From NCBI GenBank assembly GCA_030844895.1, contig CM061223.1, forward strand, positions 7,054,676-7,118,675: a DNA stretch of 64,000 nt, written 5' to 3'. Position 1 is the stretch's first letter. Each line of letters begins with the position of its first letter. A model generated the notes under the pieces. It worked only from the letters and a program-made list of their open reading frames with translations. It was not told where the DNA came from and ran no database searches. This document shows positions 48,977-60,797 of this stretch, piece by piece. The position numbers were made by a program, and so were the translations under genes. Source of the stretch: Ambrosia x helenae (lineage: Eukaryota > Streptophyta > Magnoliopsida > Asterales > Asteraceae).

Positions 48977-51558
48977 TGTCACACCCCAACCGATGGCGGA
49001 AACATCGAGGTGAGACTTGTGATAGATTGTTCAAAGACTTCATAACACTAAATTGTGATAATAGATTAAAATAGATTTCATTCGTATCTAAGATTCAACA
49101 AGTATACAATTTGTTCATGAGAAAAAATACATTAACTTAAACATGAAGTAAAATAAAGATTTTTTTCGTTTGTTTCTAAGGCCGTATCCTAAGTGATATA
49201 TCTTGTATCGTCTCATCAAGCTTTTCCTGCAACATGTATAAAATATCTGTCAACACATAAAGTATTGGTGAGCATACTAGTTTTGGTTTACATACATAGT
49301 ATTTTAGAATGGTTTACTCAAATCTCATACTATAGCATTGCACATACATATCATACAAAAGACATAACTCAAACCCGCGAGTACCACAGCGTATACCTAG
49401 CATATTCATGCTAGGCCGTTTAAATCTTAACAATGACCCATAAAGGGGGCGGTGTGCTAGTCCTATAGCGCTATACATGTTAAGTGGGCTAATAATAGTT
49501 AATGATTTATGTCTAAGTATCTAAGAATCATAAGCATGGCAAGTAGCATATAAGTATGTTTAATAGATTGAGCATGTGTGTTTATGAAAGCATTAGTGTG
49601 TTTTGCATATGATACATGTTTACACCCCAAAAGTGATAAAGAGTAAAAAGGGGACAAGTATGACTCACCTGAAGTGCATTATGAAAGAATAACAAACAAT
49701 GTCTGAAGCTGGATTGACTGAATCTCTTGTGTCCTATTACAAGTAAAGGATGCCTTAAATTCTAATGCAAAATAAGCTTGTTTCGTTTCTTGGTTGTAAA
49801 GATAGTTTATTCAACTACCTAAACTCGTATTGAAAATAATATTCGTCTTAAACTATTTATAACTTGACGAACCGATATGTGTGGATGTATTGATATAATA
49901 AATATATACTTTAACGAAATAATCGATATTTTTGTCTTGAAAGTAGTTGCAAAAGAACCATTTTGGATAATGAGATTAATGTTTGCGTAATTCGACTCGA
50001 ATGTTAGGTCATTTCTTAGTCCGGATAAGATAAATATATTTATATGCATTTTTTTTACAAAGATTGTAGTTGTTTCATATTAATATTTACCGCCTTTGCT
50101 TCTGTTAAGAATGTTATAAATGGATGTCAAAGATTATAAGCTACAATCGAATTGTATCATTTCACATTTCTATTTGAAAACCATTTGAAAATTTTGTAAG
50201 TTTAAATTCCCCGGAAAGAAAGTACATAAACAATTTAACCACTTCAAAGTGATAACTTCCTTTTAAAAAAAAATAAATCTATTCAAGTTATTTATATATG
50301 TTATTAATAATAGTTGGATTACTAGGAGTTTTTGACTAGTCAACCTCATCCAAACTTCACCCTACTTAACCATGAATACGTGCAGCTTTAAAATGTTTCT
50401 CCCTGTTAGATATTATTACCCAAATGATAACAGATACAACCCACTCCAACCAAAACTTATAAACTCAAATAACCAAGCTAATCGTGACAACAAAGAACTC
50501 AAAAGGATTCGGTACCTCGCTGCGCGATGGTGAAACGAAGCTGTCACGAGCACAGAGCTGACCTGGAACTGAACAGAAGAAGGAAACGAACATGCCACAA
50601 CCAAACGACACCGTTGTTGCCGCACCATAACCAAACGAAACCCAACCAGAACCTGAGTTGTAACCGACCCAAACTGGAACCCAAAACTCGAGTTAGACAT
50701 CGTGAGGGTGTCGTGGTGTGTGAAGTGAATGAAGGGAGGGGCTTAGGTTAGAGGTGGAGTGGTGGCCTCGCTTGACGGGGCGTGCCTCGGTTCCGGCGTC
50801 ACTGAGGTTGGCGAGCAAAGACGTGTCCGTCCTAAACCTTAATATATAGAATGCGAATGGATGCCATTAAACACACGAGAAAAAGAGGAAAGCACTAGAT
50901 CGGATCACCACTGGCTCAAAGACTGTATGTGTATATTTTCTTTCTTGAGCAGTCAAACATATATGGTGCCTCATGCTCATATTCATATTAAATAAGTATA
51001 TAATACTTACTCAAAAAGCAAGGGTTCATTTTTTTTAGTGGGTGTGTGCGTGGAGAAGGCAGACAAGTAGGAAAAATTATGGGGGCTAGGGTTTGGATTG
51101 TAAGGAAATGAAGGAGAAGGGTGAATTAAGGAGTTTAAATAGGTAGGGTTTTGGTGTAGGTTAAGTGGTTGGGCACTGCGTACACGAACCCGTCCATCTC
51201 GCGCTACATCTCCACACGTATAGTCGCTAAAATATTTGTATCACTTATTTTATTTATATAAACCAACTAAATCGAGTATTTGGACTATATACTCGTTATA
51301 TATATTTATAGTCACGTATAAATTATAAAGGTTCGCTAAGCGTCGTTCCTTTTACACGTCTTTTTTTTTTACAGAGCGTTATTATTATTTTCAACACTAT
51401 AATAGCATATTTAAATGATTAAACTCATTAGTGAATAGAACGTATCTCTTGTTGGCAAGATATTATTGTTAACGGATTAAGATTGTTATGCCAATAATAC
51501 ATATATTTTATTATTATTAATATATTTTTAATATTGTAGAAAGTAACGGGACGTTACA
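48977..51558 (-). repeat. LTR copy B (5' LTR in element orientation)
   Basis: Nearly identical to copy A. In this orientation it would carry the element's promoter. ORFs on either strand recur unchanged in copy A and have no recognisable domain. Confidence 0.93.
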
Positions 51559-51583
51559 CTAAGGAGGGGGGAGGGGGATGAAG

Positions 51584-52026
51584 TAGACGTGTACAAAAAA
51601 ACCGGTTTTGAAAACCGAACCGAAAAAAAACCGGAAAACCGGTTAGACAAAAACCGGTTTTTGTTCAAACCGGTCCCAAACCGACCCGAGTCACCGGTTC
51701 TGTATAGGTTATAGGTTTTGGAGATTAGACCGGGTTTAAAAACCGGTTTTAGGAACAAACCGTTTGGGAAAAAAAACCGGTTTTTGAGGAAAAAAACCGA
51801 TTTAGGCAATGTATTTGGATTTTGGATGACCGGTTTGGCAAAAAAAAAAACCGGTTTTGGAACCGGTCCTAATCGGTTTGGAAAACGGGGGTTTTGGGTC
51901 CTGAAAACCGGTTCTAAAACCGGACCGGTTTTAGAAAAAAAACGGTATCACCTTCAACACCAAGAACCGGTTCGGGTTAAAAACCGGACCGGTTTGAGAA
52001 AAAAAAAACCGGTTTGTACATCTCTA
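51584..52026. mobile_element. hAT-type MITE with an AAAACCGGTTTT core
   Basis: TAGACGTGTACAAA and, inverted, TAGAGATGTACAAA (12 of 14), with a perfect 8-bp duplication GGATGAAG (51576-51583, 52027-52034). The core is made of AACCGGTTTT units separated by A-rich or T-rich linkers. It lies 20 bp right of the LTR element. Confidence 0.86.
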
Positions 52027-52034
52027 GGATGAAG

Positions 52035-52308
52035 TGCAATGTGTCACTTGTGAGACCCTTGTGGGGGGGAAAATAATTGTGGGGAGTGGAAGGGGGGAAG
52101 AGGGGGGGAAGGAAATAATATTATATTGTGTTAAAGTTAAAAAAAAAAAAAATCTGACCAACCAATGCTCGCCACGTGTCAAACCCACCTCCCCCACGCC
52201 AGTGAAGCCCCTCCCGCCCCACCCCCCACGCCACATTCCCGCCCCTACCGGCGGCGGTGTTCCCCCCCCCCCTTCCCGCCCCCACTCCTGATAGTCTTAT
52301 TGTTGTTG
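52035..52308. other. GC-rich stretch between two mobile elements
   Basis: G- and C-homopolymer-rich sequence (GGGGGGAAAATAATTG, C-runs at about 52262-52272). It may be the body of a Harbinger-like element whose left end abuts the LTR element, but I could not find convincing ends. No gene. Confidence 0.4.
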
Positions 52309-52489
52309 CTGTTTTTTTTAAGGGCGAAACAACTTTATTAATTTGCTAGCAAGAAACTAGCTATAAAATCGGGGAGATACCCCAAATACAAACAATCTGA
52401 AACAGACTACAAAAACCCAAAAGACAAAAGGACCAACTATCCCATTCTAACCGTATCGAATCTACCCCAAGAGTTCTAAGACATAACTT
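52309..52489 (-). mobile_element. 5'-truncated LINE 3' end
   Basis: A poly(T) start (poly(A) on the minus strand), then on the minus strand a 3' UTR-like sequence with ATTAATAAAGTTGTTTCGCC. The flanks TTATTGTTGTTG (52297-52308) and TTATTGTTGTGG (52490-52501) are a 12-bp target duplication with one mismatch, as expected of LINE retroposition. Confidence 0.65.
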
Positions 52490-52748
52490 TTATTGTTGTG
52501 GTTGTGATTGTGTTATTTAAAAGGCTATTGACGGGATAGTTTTATGAGACTACGCATCTTTTGTAGGTATATATATCGCGTATACGTCTCTGACTGATGA
52601 GTATTAATGACACATGCAAGTTTGTGTAATCTATATACGTCGCGTATAGTGCTATGCGCAACGGATAGAGGGTGTGTAAATAATTTAGAGGGTGTGTAAA
52701 TACCACCATCCTTTATCTATACATATAATAAACCAAAGCATTTTTGAT

Positions 52749-52936
52749 CAGGGGCGAAGCTTGGTTCTCGAATCGGAGGGGGCCAAACTCAATTTTTTTC
52801 GATCGGTAGTGGCAAATCGGCGGGGGCCGGACTCAACCCGAACTCAATTTACCTATGAAAATCGCAAATTTCCACTATTGCGCCAAAAAACAGGGGGACC
52901 AGGGCCACCCCTGGCCCTTCAAATGCTTCGTCCCTG
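52749..52936. mobile_element. hAT (Tip100-like) MITE
   Basis: CAGGGGCGAAGC and, inverted, CAGGGACGAAGC (11 of 12), with a perfect 8-bp duplication TTTTTGAT (52741-52748, 52937-52944). The CAGGGGCG start is typical of the Tip100 branch of hAT elements. 188 bp, no transposase. Confidence 0.9.
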
Positions 52937-52944
52937 TTTTTGAT

Positions 52945-53395
52945 GACATGTCATAATATTATGCAATCTCTCTTTTGAGAGATGCCACATAGGATGTAAT
53001 GTGACAACTCTAGACCAATTAAAAAAAAATATGATTTAACATAATCTATTAAATACATAATCTACTAAATATAAATATTAAAACTTTATTATTTTCTCTC
53101 TCATGTTTCCTTTCATAACCTTTAAACGTTAATATCTTTTATATACGAGATTTTTTAAAGAAAAAAATTACACCAAATTAACGAGCGTTTTATTATCTTT
53201 CCAACGAGTACCATAGTGCTATATAAAAAACGGAGAAAAAACGACTATTTTTTGTAACCCAACAGGTATTGTGTCATGTTTGGAATTAGTTTAAAAAAAT
53301 TATGGGTTTGGGTCGGGCCTGGGATTAGGTGATACCCGACCCAATTACCTTTTTTTATATTAAAATATGATAACTTATGGCAGAGATTTGTTTAA

Positions 53396-53426
<31 letters not shown>

Positions 53427-54040
53427 TTAATTAATCATATATTGGCAAGTCATTAATTATGTTGTCATATTAGATATTTCAACCCGGAACGCTCTCCAAC
53501 AGGTAATTGCTATGTTTTTTTTTCTACCATATTCTGAAATAGCTCAAATCTTATTGTATGCAGTTAAAAACCTTTGACCGAATGTATTGGTGCTAAACAA
53601 TCTCTGTCCCCTTAAAGTGCTTGGGATCTTAATATTATGTTTTAGGTGTTGATGTTGTAAGGTGAAATGAATCTTTTGGTATATATATTTTTAAAGTATC
53701 TAATGTAAGTTGATACATAGATGTCATTTTTATAGTTTAGATACTTTTAATTTTATTCACTTTACTTAGATTTCTTAACCCGGGACGCTCCCGGGGTATA
53801 AGCTAGAAATATAAAGTTTTAACTATTTTAAGTGGACCAGTAGGATTTCCCTACGCGATGCAGCGATAATTCTGTTTGTTACGGTTTCCGTATGCAATGT
53901 AGCAATCGAAAGAGAAAACCCAAAAGATATAAAGTTGTGATATGTCTAAAGGATATTAACACCTTTTTAGCAAAAGAACAAAAAGTATACAAGCAAGTAT
54001 CACTAATCATATTAGTTCAGTTCAATTCTACACATTCATT
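52945..54040. other. AT-rich intergenic DNA
   Basis: An AAT microsatellite lies at about 53396-53425. CAACCCGGAACGCTC (53480) and TAACCCGGGACGCTC (53778) are two related phrases about 300 bp apart that may bound a small unrecognised element. No gene. Confidence 0.4.
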
Positions 54041-55373
54041 ATAGCTTACGAGGCCGGCTAACGTACAAAGCCTTCTTAACCTACAAAGTGTGAGAAGCCA
54101 TCCTGGCCCTCCATCTCCCACCTTCTGCGTTTTATAAGGAAAACCTCGTACATTAATTACCCACGTTTGTCATTAATGGCAGTTATCAATTTGAGGGTAA
54201 AACAGACAAATTACAAACTAAAATAATTTGAATTTTTTAATCCAGCGCCCAAATCAACCTCATTAATTGACGGTTACTTCATTTTATGCGTGCGATTGAT
54301 TCTCCAAAAATTAAAACTGACACCGAAGTCCAAAAATCAAAAAACAGAGCATCGGAGAAACACTAAATCATATCAACAAATATGCCTCCAAAACGCAAAT
54401 CAGGTAAGGAATTGTTCATGATTTTACTTTAATTTTGATCGTATTTTGATCGTATTTTACTTTAATTTTACTTCATGATTTTACTTTAAAAACCTAAAAC
54501 AGGTGAAGGACGTGAAAAAAGTAAAGGCGTTTTACTGATTAGTATGATGTTTTGGTGATCTATAGTTGCAGATGCGTTTTGAAGTTTTAGTAGAGGCGTT
54601 TTATGAATTTAGTAATGCATTAGATAATTTTTTGTTTTAAGTTGGACGAATGTTACTGAATGTAACTGATTGTTATTGATGGAGGCGTTTTAGTTAATTA
54701 TGGATTCGTTTTACTAATGTTACTGATGAATAAGATGTTTAGTAACCTGTTGTATGAAAAATTGGATGATTCTGTTATAAATGCGTTTTGTAATTTAGTA
54801 GATGCGTTTTACTAATGATACTAAGACTGTCATATTATGCAGTAAAACGCCTTCAGTGATATAATTCTAATGTAAAATTATGCATTGTTGTTGTTTGTTT
54901 TGATGTCTTAAGCATAACAACCAAGGGATCCAGGGTCTGATGATGACAAACTCCTTTAAAAGATTTGAGAAAGTTAAAGAAAGATGTAGATAACCCAAAG
55001 AAGGGTGTTCAACAAGAATCTTTTGATCATTTGATCTATCACAGTCTGAAAAAACACAGAAGAAGCCATCTGGTCAAACATGGAAGCTAAGAGGAAGGGG
55101 AGGGATGAAATCTTAAACAACAAAGACTGAATGGGATTGGTGGTTTATGAATGTGGTGGGTGGTTTGTTTGGTAGTTTTTTGGCTTTTAAGTTAGTATGT
55201 TTTCTTGGATGTGGTTTTTTGGTTTTTTGGGTTTTTTTTTTTTTTTTTTTGGGGTTTTTGGATGTTTAAAAATGGGGCATGGATGGTGATCTATGCCATA
55301 TGTAATGAATGATTATATATATAAATGTTTATTAGTAAAACGCATCTATTCAAACAATAAAACGCATCTATTA

Positions 55374-55633
55374 GTTTGCTCATCAGAAGTTAGGCCATCA
55401 GTGGTTTGATTCAGCAGTAGTTAAAACGCATTTGTAAACCCATAAAACGCATGTGTATCAATGTTCATCAGTAGTTTGCTCATCAGAAGTTAGGCCATCA
55501 GTGGTTTGATTCAGCAGTAGTTAAAACGCATTTGTAAACCCATAAAACGCATGTGTATCAATGTTCATCAGTAGTTTGCTCATCAGAAGTTAGGCCATCA
55601 GTGGTTTGATTCAGCAGTAGTTATTAACTTCTT
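55374..55633. repeat. 100-bp tandem repeat, 2.6 copies
   Basis: Units starting GTTTGCTCATCAGAAGTTAG at 55374, 55474 and 55574, almost identical and exactly 100 bp apart, each with two AAAACGCAT motifs except the partial last copy. Confidence 0.9.
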
Positions 55634-55741
55634 CTTCAGTAGTTACAAACACTTCATCAGAAGTTATCAATCAACAGTAATCAGTAGTTTCATTAATCAG
55701 ATAAAACGCATTTGTTAATCTTAAAACGCATGTATTTATTT

Positions 55742-55948
55742 TTTGAATCTTATCAATAACATAATATCATCAGATACATCAAAACGCATGTTAAAACATA
55801 ATAAAACGCATTTGAATCTTATCAATAACATAATATCACCAGATACATCAAAACGCATGTTAAAACATATTAAAACGCATTTGAATGTTATCCTAAACAT
55901 AATATCACCAGATACATCAAAACACATGTATAAAACATACTAAAACGC
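55742..55948. repeat. 69-bp tandem repeat, three copies
   Basis: Units starting TTTGAAT(C/G)TTATC at 55742, 55811 and 55880, each containing ACATAATATCA(C/T)CAGATA and AAAACGCATG. The open frames on both strands here are repeat translations. Confidence 0.9.
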
Positions 55949-56545
55949 AAATGATTATCTTCAAATCCACAAAACATCAAAAAATTTTAATGGAATGCTC
56001 AACCTCTGTTTTCATCACTGATCTAAAAAAACTTCAAAACAGTAGAAACTTCATGTTCTTCATCGAATAAGAATTCAGGTTCATTGTTTAGATCTGAAAA
56101 CACAAATTAAGAGTAAGATCACGATTAATTGAAAAACAATAAAAACAAAGTACATACCGAACATGGTGAATAACTCGGCAAATTGATTATGATTTTCGTA
56201 AAAAAATTGAACCAGTGATCGACTATGATTGTAGATTTTTGAATATGGTAAGAATTGATAATCGTATATTATGGAATCAGTTATGAAATTTGAAAAAATT
56301 GATGAACGATAAAACAGGGATTTGATAATAAACGTGATTAATTGATATGTCCAATTGACTATACTACCCCTCTAATCAGTTATAGAGTAAAAACAGACAA
56401 GTTCCACGTGGCATCATTTTGTGGCTTCCTACACTTTGTAGGATAAGAGACTTTGTACCCTACACTTTCTCATAGCTTACAATACTAGAAAAAATATTCT
56501 ATTGTGCATACAAAATATGTTATTAATTTAAATCAAATTAAATAT

Positions 56546-56785
56546 GTTTTTTTTTTTTTTTTTGAAAATTGACTTTTATTAACCAACCAAACACGACCAA
56601 CTATCACCAAGACAGGGATAGAAAGCCGAAAACCACAAAAATCAATATTACATCAAATCAAACATACACCACATATCCCAATCCACTACCCCTTGTTTGA
56701 ATCTATGTTTATACCATAAGAAACCCAAAGTCTTGATATCCGCAACCATCTCCACCACATTGGAATCCTTGCTCGGAACTTAAAA
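56546..56785 (-). mobile_element. 5'-truncated LINE: reverse-transcriptase polyprotein C-terminus plus 3' UTR
   Basis: On the minus strand a frame reads DSNVVEMVADIKTLGFLWYK, then HRFKQGVVDWDMWCMFDLM and a stop, the usual end of plant L1-type LINE polyproteins, followed by a short 3' UTR and poly(A) (56546-56563 as poly(T)). The rest of the LINE is missing. Confidence 0.68.
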
Positions 56786-57045
56786 AATTTTAATGCTCAT
56801 ACTCCAACAGAATACAGGTATTAACTCAATTGAAGAGACCACCCTCATGTGATGTTTTTGGAATGTTTGGATATAGAAACAAATCAAACAACTTATCCTT
56901 TATATGGCAGAAATAAATACTGCTCCATATGCACGTGTTTAATTTAAGAAAGTTGAGTGATCACAAGCACCAAATCATTTATGACTCTAAATCAGATGTT
57001 AAGTTTTTAATCAATAGTATATTAGAAAAGTTTAATTAAACCCCT
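56786..57045. other. AT-rich intergenic stretch
   Basis: No ORF or repeat that I recognise. It separates the LINE fragment from the block holding the Myb/SANT pseudogene. Confidence 0.4.
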
Positions 57046-57402
57046 TATGCTACATGGTGTAGTCGCGTGGAAAATGGGTGTGAGGCTCTTTCATGCCAGC
57101 TCGTCACCCCGTGCTTAGGGTGGACAAAGGCATGGGACATATTCGGTGGAGATTTCATCGACGTGAGGCAACAGCTGACGGTTGACATGGAGGCCTTTGA
57201 TTAGGCCAATTAATTCAAAAGGGGTTGTGGATTGTTTGACAACAGTAGGTAAAACATTTAACTTTTTTAAAAATTACCATTTATTTAAATTTACCAAATT
57301 AAGTTCAAATTTACCTATTTAAACCCTTTCTCCTCACTGTTTGAATACCACACACCAAACCGTCTGCAAAACCCACCAAATACCCCCAAAATCTTTTGAT
57401 AA

Positions 57403-57726
57403 ACTATGACTTGTTGGTCTGAAGAGAAAGAAATCGCCCTATGTACGGCGTGATTCGAAGTAAAAACAACCCTCCACGTCGAGGGTTGATTTGGCCCCAC
57501 TTACTACAGGAATTCGAAGACGTGGTTGGGGTTCAGACCGAACCACCGACTTACTAAACCGAAAGTGGACCGATCTACAAAACAAATGTCAATGTCTAGT
57601 GTCCACCAAACAACCTTGCAACAAGTACCTCGAACAAGAGGCGGGTGAACTCACTAAATTGAGTAAGAGTTTCGCAACGGTGAGTTACCTCACGTATTGG
57701 CGTGGCAAATGGTCTGGGCTACCTTA
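57403..57726 (+). pseudogene. Myb/SANT-like domain pseudogene
   Basis: Starting at 57405 the frame reads MTCWSEEKEIALCTA, a stop, then FEVKTTLHVEG and another stop, the same block as the WTEEQEIALIAAWLHVEE start at 35730. After a frame change it continues as DRTTDLLNRKWTDLQNKCQC, equivalent to RTTESLSRKLNDLTTKCQIF there. Stops and at least one shift show that it is dead. Imperfect inverted ends (CTACATGGTGTAGTC near 57050 and its inverse near 57990) suggest it too lies in a transposable element, but no TSD was found. Confidence 0.72.
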
Positions 57727-58790
57727 GATTAGGTTTATTATGTTTTAATGTTTAAATAAGGTTCGTTTAATTTTAATGTAATGTTTTTATTTTTAAGGTA
57801 ATGTTTATTATATAAAAATATTATGTGTTATTTTAGTACTTCAGTTATAATTTTAACAAAAAAAACAATAATAAATCCAAAGTGATATGGAGGATACCCA
57901 GCGACCGTCAACGCCACTACCACCACCAGCACGTGCAAATTTTGTTTTGTAAGGCTAGGTGAAGTGGAACCATATGTTGGTCCCTGCCCCCTAGCATGAC
58001 CACACCGTGTAGTGTTTTTATAATGTAGCGGTACTGATTTAGAGTCTGACATTCTACTAACTAACATGAAAGTTTGGAGTTCAATCCTCACTAATTGTAA
58101 GAGGAGTAAGCTTAGCTATTAAAAAAAAGTTTAAGCAAGTTTAATCGTAAATTAAAAAGAGTTTGGAAAATCTAATTTTGATTTGGTTGTTGCCATATTT
58201 TTTAAATGATGGCATAATCATTCTCTTGAAAATTAAAACTATAACTCACGTTTCATCGAAACCATTAAATGTATGTGAGTGTGTCCACCAAATGATATAG
58301 AGTGAGTGTAAGTGGTTATGAGTGGGGGAGAGAAAAAATATTTGGTGGAAGCACTCTTCCACCCTAAATATGAAAAACTACTGTTCACCCCTATATATAT
58401 TTTAATATTTTTATAAATAGTTATGAGTGATGAGAGAGAAAATGTAATTAGAAGAGAGAAGATTTAAGGGTAAAGTAGTGATTTTTAGTGTAATTTGATA
58501 GATGAGATTTGATGGAGGGAATGTGAATGCTCTAAGTCAAACAAATCTCGATGTAAAGATAGTTGTTCTGTATGATTTAAATGTGTAATTGATTTTGTAG
58601 TAAACATTGTGTGATTGGTTGACCGAACAAGAGCATAAACTTTTACTAATTTTATAATGAGTTTAAAAGATAAATAGATTTTTTAATGATCTTTCATGTG
58701 AATTTGAGTTTTGTTTCGTGGATAGGTGGTGAAATTAGTAGAAGAAAATAAACTACAACTAAATGTATAAACTGTGTGATATTGTTTCTA
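57727..58790. other. AT-rich DNA right of the Myb/SANT pseudogene
   Basis: The right end of the presumed pseudogene-bearing element (GACCACACCGTGTAGTG near 57995). GTGAATGCTC followed by TAA at 58523-58535 matches one end of the GAGCATTCACA MITE family. I could not find its other end. No gene. Confidence 0.4.
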
Positions 58791-59849
58791 GGAAAAATTA
58801 CATAATTCGTCCTTTTGGTTTGACCCATTTTTCAGTGGATGTCCTTTCGCGTTTCAGTTGATGAGATTCGTCCTTAACGATCTAAAATCTTACACCTACT
58901 ATCTAAGGGTCTAACCCAGTTAAAATTTTCAGTTAAGTTTGGTCATGTGCCTTGCACATGAGGATAAATCGGTAGTTTTACTTCTCTCTCTCCCTATATC
59001 TAACCACCACCACCACCACCCAATCCTGAAAACTTTCCCTCCATTAAAAGAAGACAAAAACATGACTGGATTAAAAAAAGATGCAATTTTTAATTAATTA
59101 ATTAATCCAACTGAATAAATAATAAATCTTTATTCACAATAACGAAGTAAACAACAACAAGAAACCCAGAGGGACCAAACCCACGCCACGTCAGCGTACC
59201 CAGCAAGAAAGCAGCAACGATACCAGAAACAGACAGACCCGTTACAAGGATCAATGATCCGATTAAGAAAATGAATATGTTACTGAGAACAGCGGATTAC
59301 CATGTGGGCGGTGATGATTGGGCCAATTGGATTACACGCTTGATAAAGATTGGATCGGGGACATTGGAATTAGAAAGAGACTGGACTGTTGTTGATGAAT
59401 ACGAGTCCATGTGTAAATGTTTGATTAGGGGTTTGGGTGGCCGGAAAAGGTTGTGAAATTGGTACGGCGGAGATGGTGGTGGGACGGTGGAGAGTAGAGG
59501 TTTGTTATGATTGTGAAGAAGGTTGACGATGGAAGTGTTTTCATTTTCATTTTTATTGAGTTGGGTTGTTTTCAATTGCAGGTTTGGAATTAATGGAGGG
59601 AAAGTTTCAGGATTGGGTGGTGGTGGTGGTGGTGGTTAGATATAGGGAGAGAGAGAAGTAAAATTACCAATTTACCCTCATGTGCAAGGCACATGACCAA
59701 AGTTAACTGAAAATTTTAATTGGGTTAGGCCCTTAGGACAGTGGGTGTAAGATTTTAGACCGTTAAGGACGAATCTCATCAACTGAAACGCGAAAAGACA
59801 TCCACTGAAAAATGGGTCAAACCTAAAGGACGAATTGTGTAATTTTTCC
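58791..59849. mobile_element. Mutator-like element with about 260-bp TIRs and a captured gene fragment
   Basis: The arms 58791-59050 and 59588-59849 are inverted copies, starting GGAAAAATTACATAATTCGT and GGAAAAATTACACAATTCGT. The 9-bp duplication TTGTTTCTA is perfect (58782-58790, 59850-59858). The 540-bp interior on the minus strand carries a fragment of a membrane protein (see 59130-59575). No transposase. Confidence 0.9.
59130..59575 (-). pseudogene. Captured gene fragment encoding a membrane segment (Pack-MULE cargo)
   Basis: On the minus strand an open frame includes MDSYSSTTVQSLSNSNVPDP and LAQSSPPTW, then after a stop a strongly hydrophobic stretch NIFIFLIGSLILVTGLSVSG and LLGTLTWRGFGPSGFLL. 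The last phrase resembles DUF92/VTE6-type membrane proteins, where a similar Gly/Thr/Trp block lies between two helices. That assignment is tentative. A Pro-rich upstream part may be an unrelated leader. Confidence 0.42.
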
Positions 59850-59858
59850 TTGTTTCTA

Positions 59859-60797
59859 AGAGGATATAAATATCATCCGTATCATTTTTTCATGAAACAA
59901 TGAGGTTGTTATATTGAACATAACACGATACATCTTGACATGCATTACTTATATCGGTTGTTACCAACTTTATATTCATGCTTTATATGCAACAAACAGG
60001 AGAACTTTCCTCTTTGTTAAAGACTATGGATGGGAATCGGAGGAAAAAAGGTGGATCTTGAATACAATATGTGATGTGTGGGTACGATTGCAAAGTTTCG
60101 GATACATCTACGAGTAAGGTTGTATGTTAGACCACACAGTGTGGTCATGTTTTTTAGAGGGGCATAGACCGACATGTGAAGTTTCCTTCCAAGACCAAAA
60201 AATCACGGGGTGTTGGTGGCGTGGAGGAGTTTATTATTTTTTTAATCAAACTACCAATCATGATCATCCATTATCCAAGAACCAATCATAACCATCCACT
60301 TCACCCTCATATTTTGACCCACATCTCCAAGCCCCTTGGGGCACGCCTTTCCACGCCGTATAAAGGGTGGTGTTGATGGCGTGAAGGGGCTTCACACGCC
60401 CTCATACCATGTAGTTTTTTTTATTGGCTTTGGCATGGGTCTATCAACACTCCACAACTCACGCCCATGACTCCTCTTACGGAGTCACGGTGAGCCCTTT
60501 CACGCTCTCTTGGGGCAGTGTTTAATGCCCGGCTCATGCCCCGAGGCTGCCACCTCAACCGAGATGTAGTGTGTGTTTTTATTCTAATTTCATACGAGTT
60601 TTCTAATTTTATTAAATTCAACTTTGGTCAGAAGATTTGATTTGTTGTGTAGGTTTTGAAGGTGATTTTAGCTTTGTTATGAAATAAGGTTTGTCTCATT
60701 TGACTCATAAATAATGTCACAAATATGTATAAAACCATGTGGCTTATAAAAACTCATATATAAATCTAAATCTATCAAGTAATTGTATTTATACTTA
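59859..60797. other. Intergenic DNA with a possible MITE
   Basis: GACCACACAGTGTGGTCATG at about 60130 and ATACCATGTAGT near 60405 could be the ends of a Harbinger-type MITE related to the one around the 57403 pseudogene. The block between them is CACGCC/GGCGTG-rich. Another GC-rich block follows (60421-60570). No host gene. Confidence 0.35.

Larger units (their letters stand above)
42654..51558 (-). mobile_element. Complete 8.9-kb non-coding LTR retrotransposon (LARD-like)
   Basis: Two LTRs of 2584 and 2582 bp (42654-45237 and 48977-51558) are flanked by the 5-bp duplication CTAAG (42649-42653, 51559-51563). Orientation is minus: TGGTATCAGAGCC (48973-48961), complementary to initiator Met-tRNA, lies 3 bp inside one LTR. 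AAAGTAGGGGAGAC adjoins the other LTR as polypurine tract. Aligning the LTRs by eye I found one substitution (44580 A, 50902 G) and a few homopolymer length changes, so the insertion is young. The 3.74-kb interior has no frame over about 75 codons and none resembling gag, protease, reverse transcriptase or integrase. Such elements depend on proteins of coding relatives. Confidence 0.93.
54050..56471. mobile_element. Mutator-like non-autonomous element with tandem repeats
   Basis: The ends begin GAGGCCGGCTAACGTACAAA and, inverted, GAGAAAGTGTAGGGTACAAA; the inverted similarity continues through CCTACAAAGTGT and GAAGCC. A perfect 9-bp duplication ATAGCTTAC flanks it (54041-54049, 56472-56480). 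Near the left a short frame starts MPPKRKSG before a GT, a possible captured first exon. The interior is full of AAAACGCAT/ATGCGTTTT motifs and holds two tandem arrays. No transposase. Confidence 0.8.

Noticed and set aside
42870..50700. Pairs of identical ORFs near 42.9/49.2, 43.5/49.8 and 44.1/50.4 kb
   Set aside because: They are duplicated only because they lie in the two LTRs, and none resembles a known protein.
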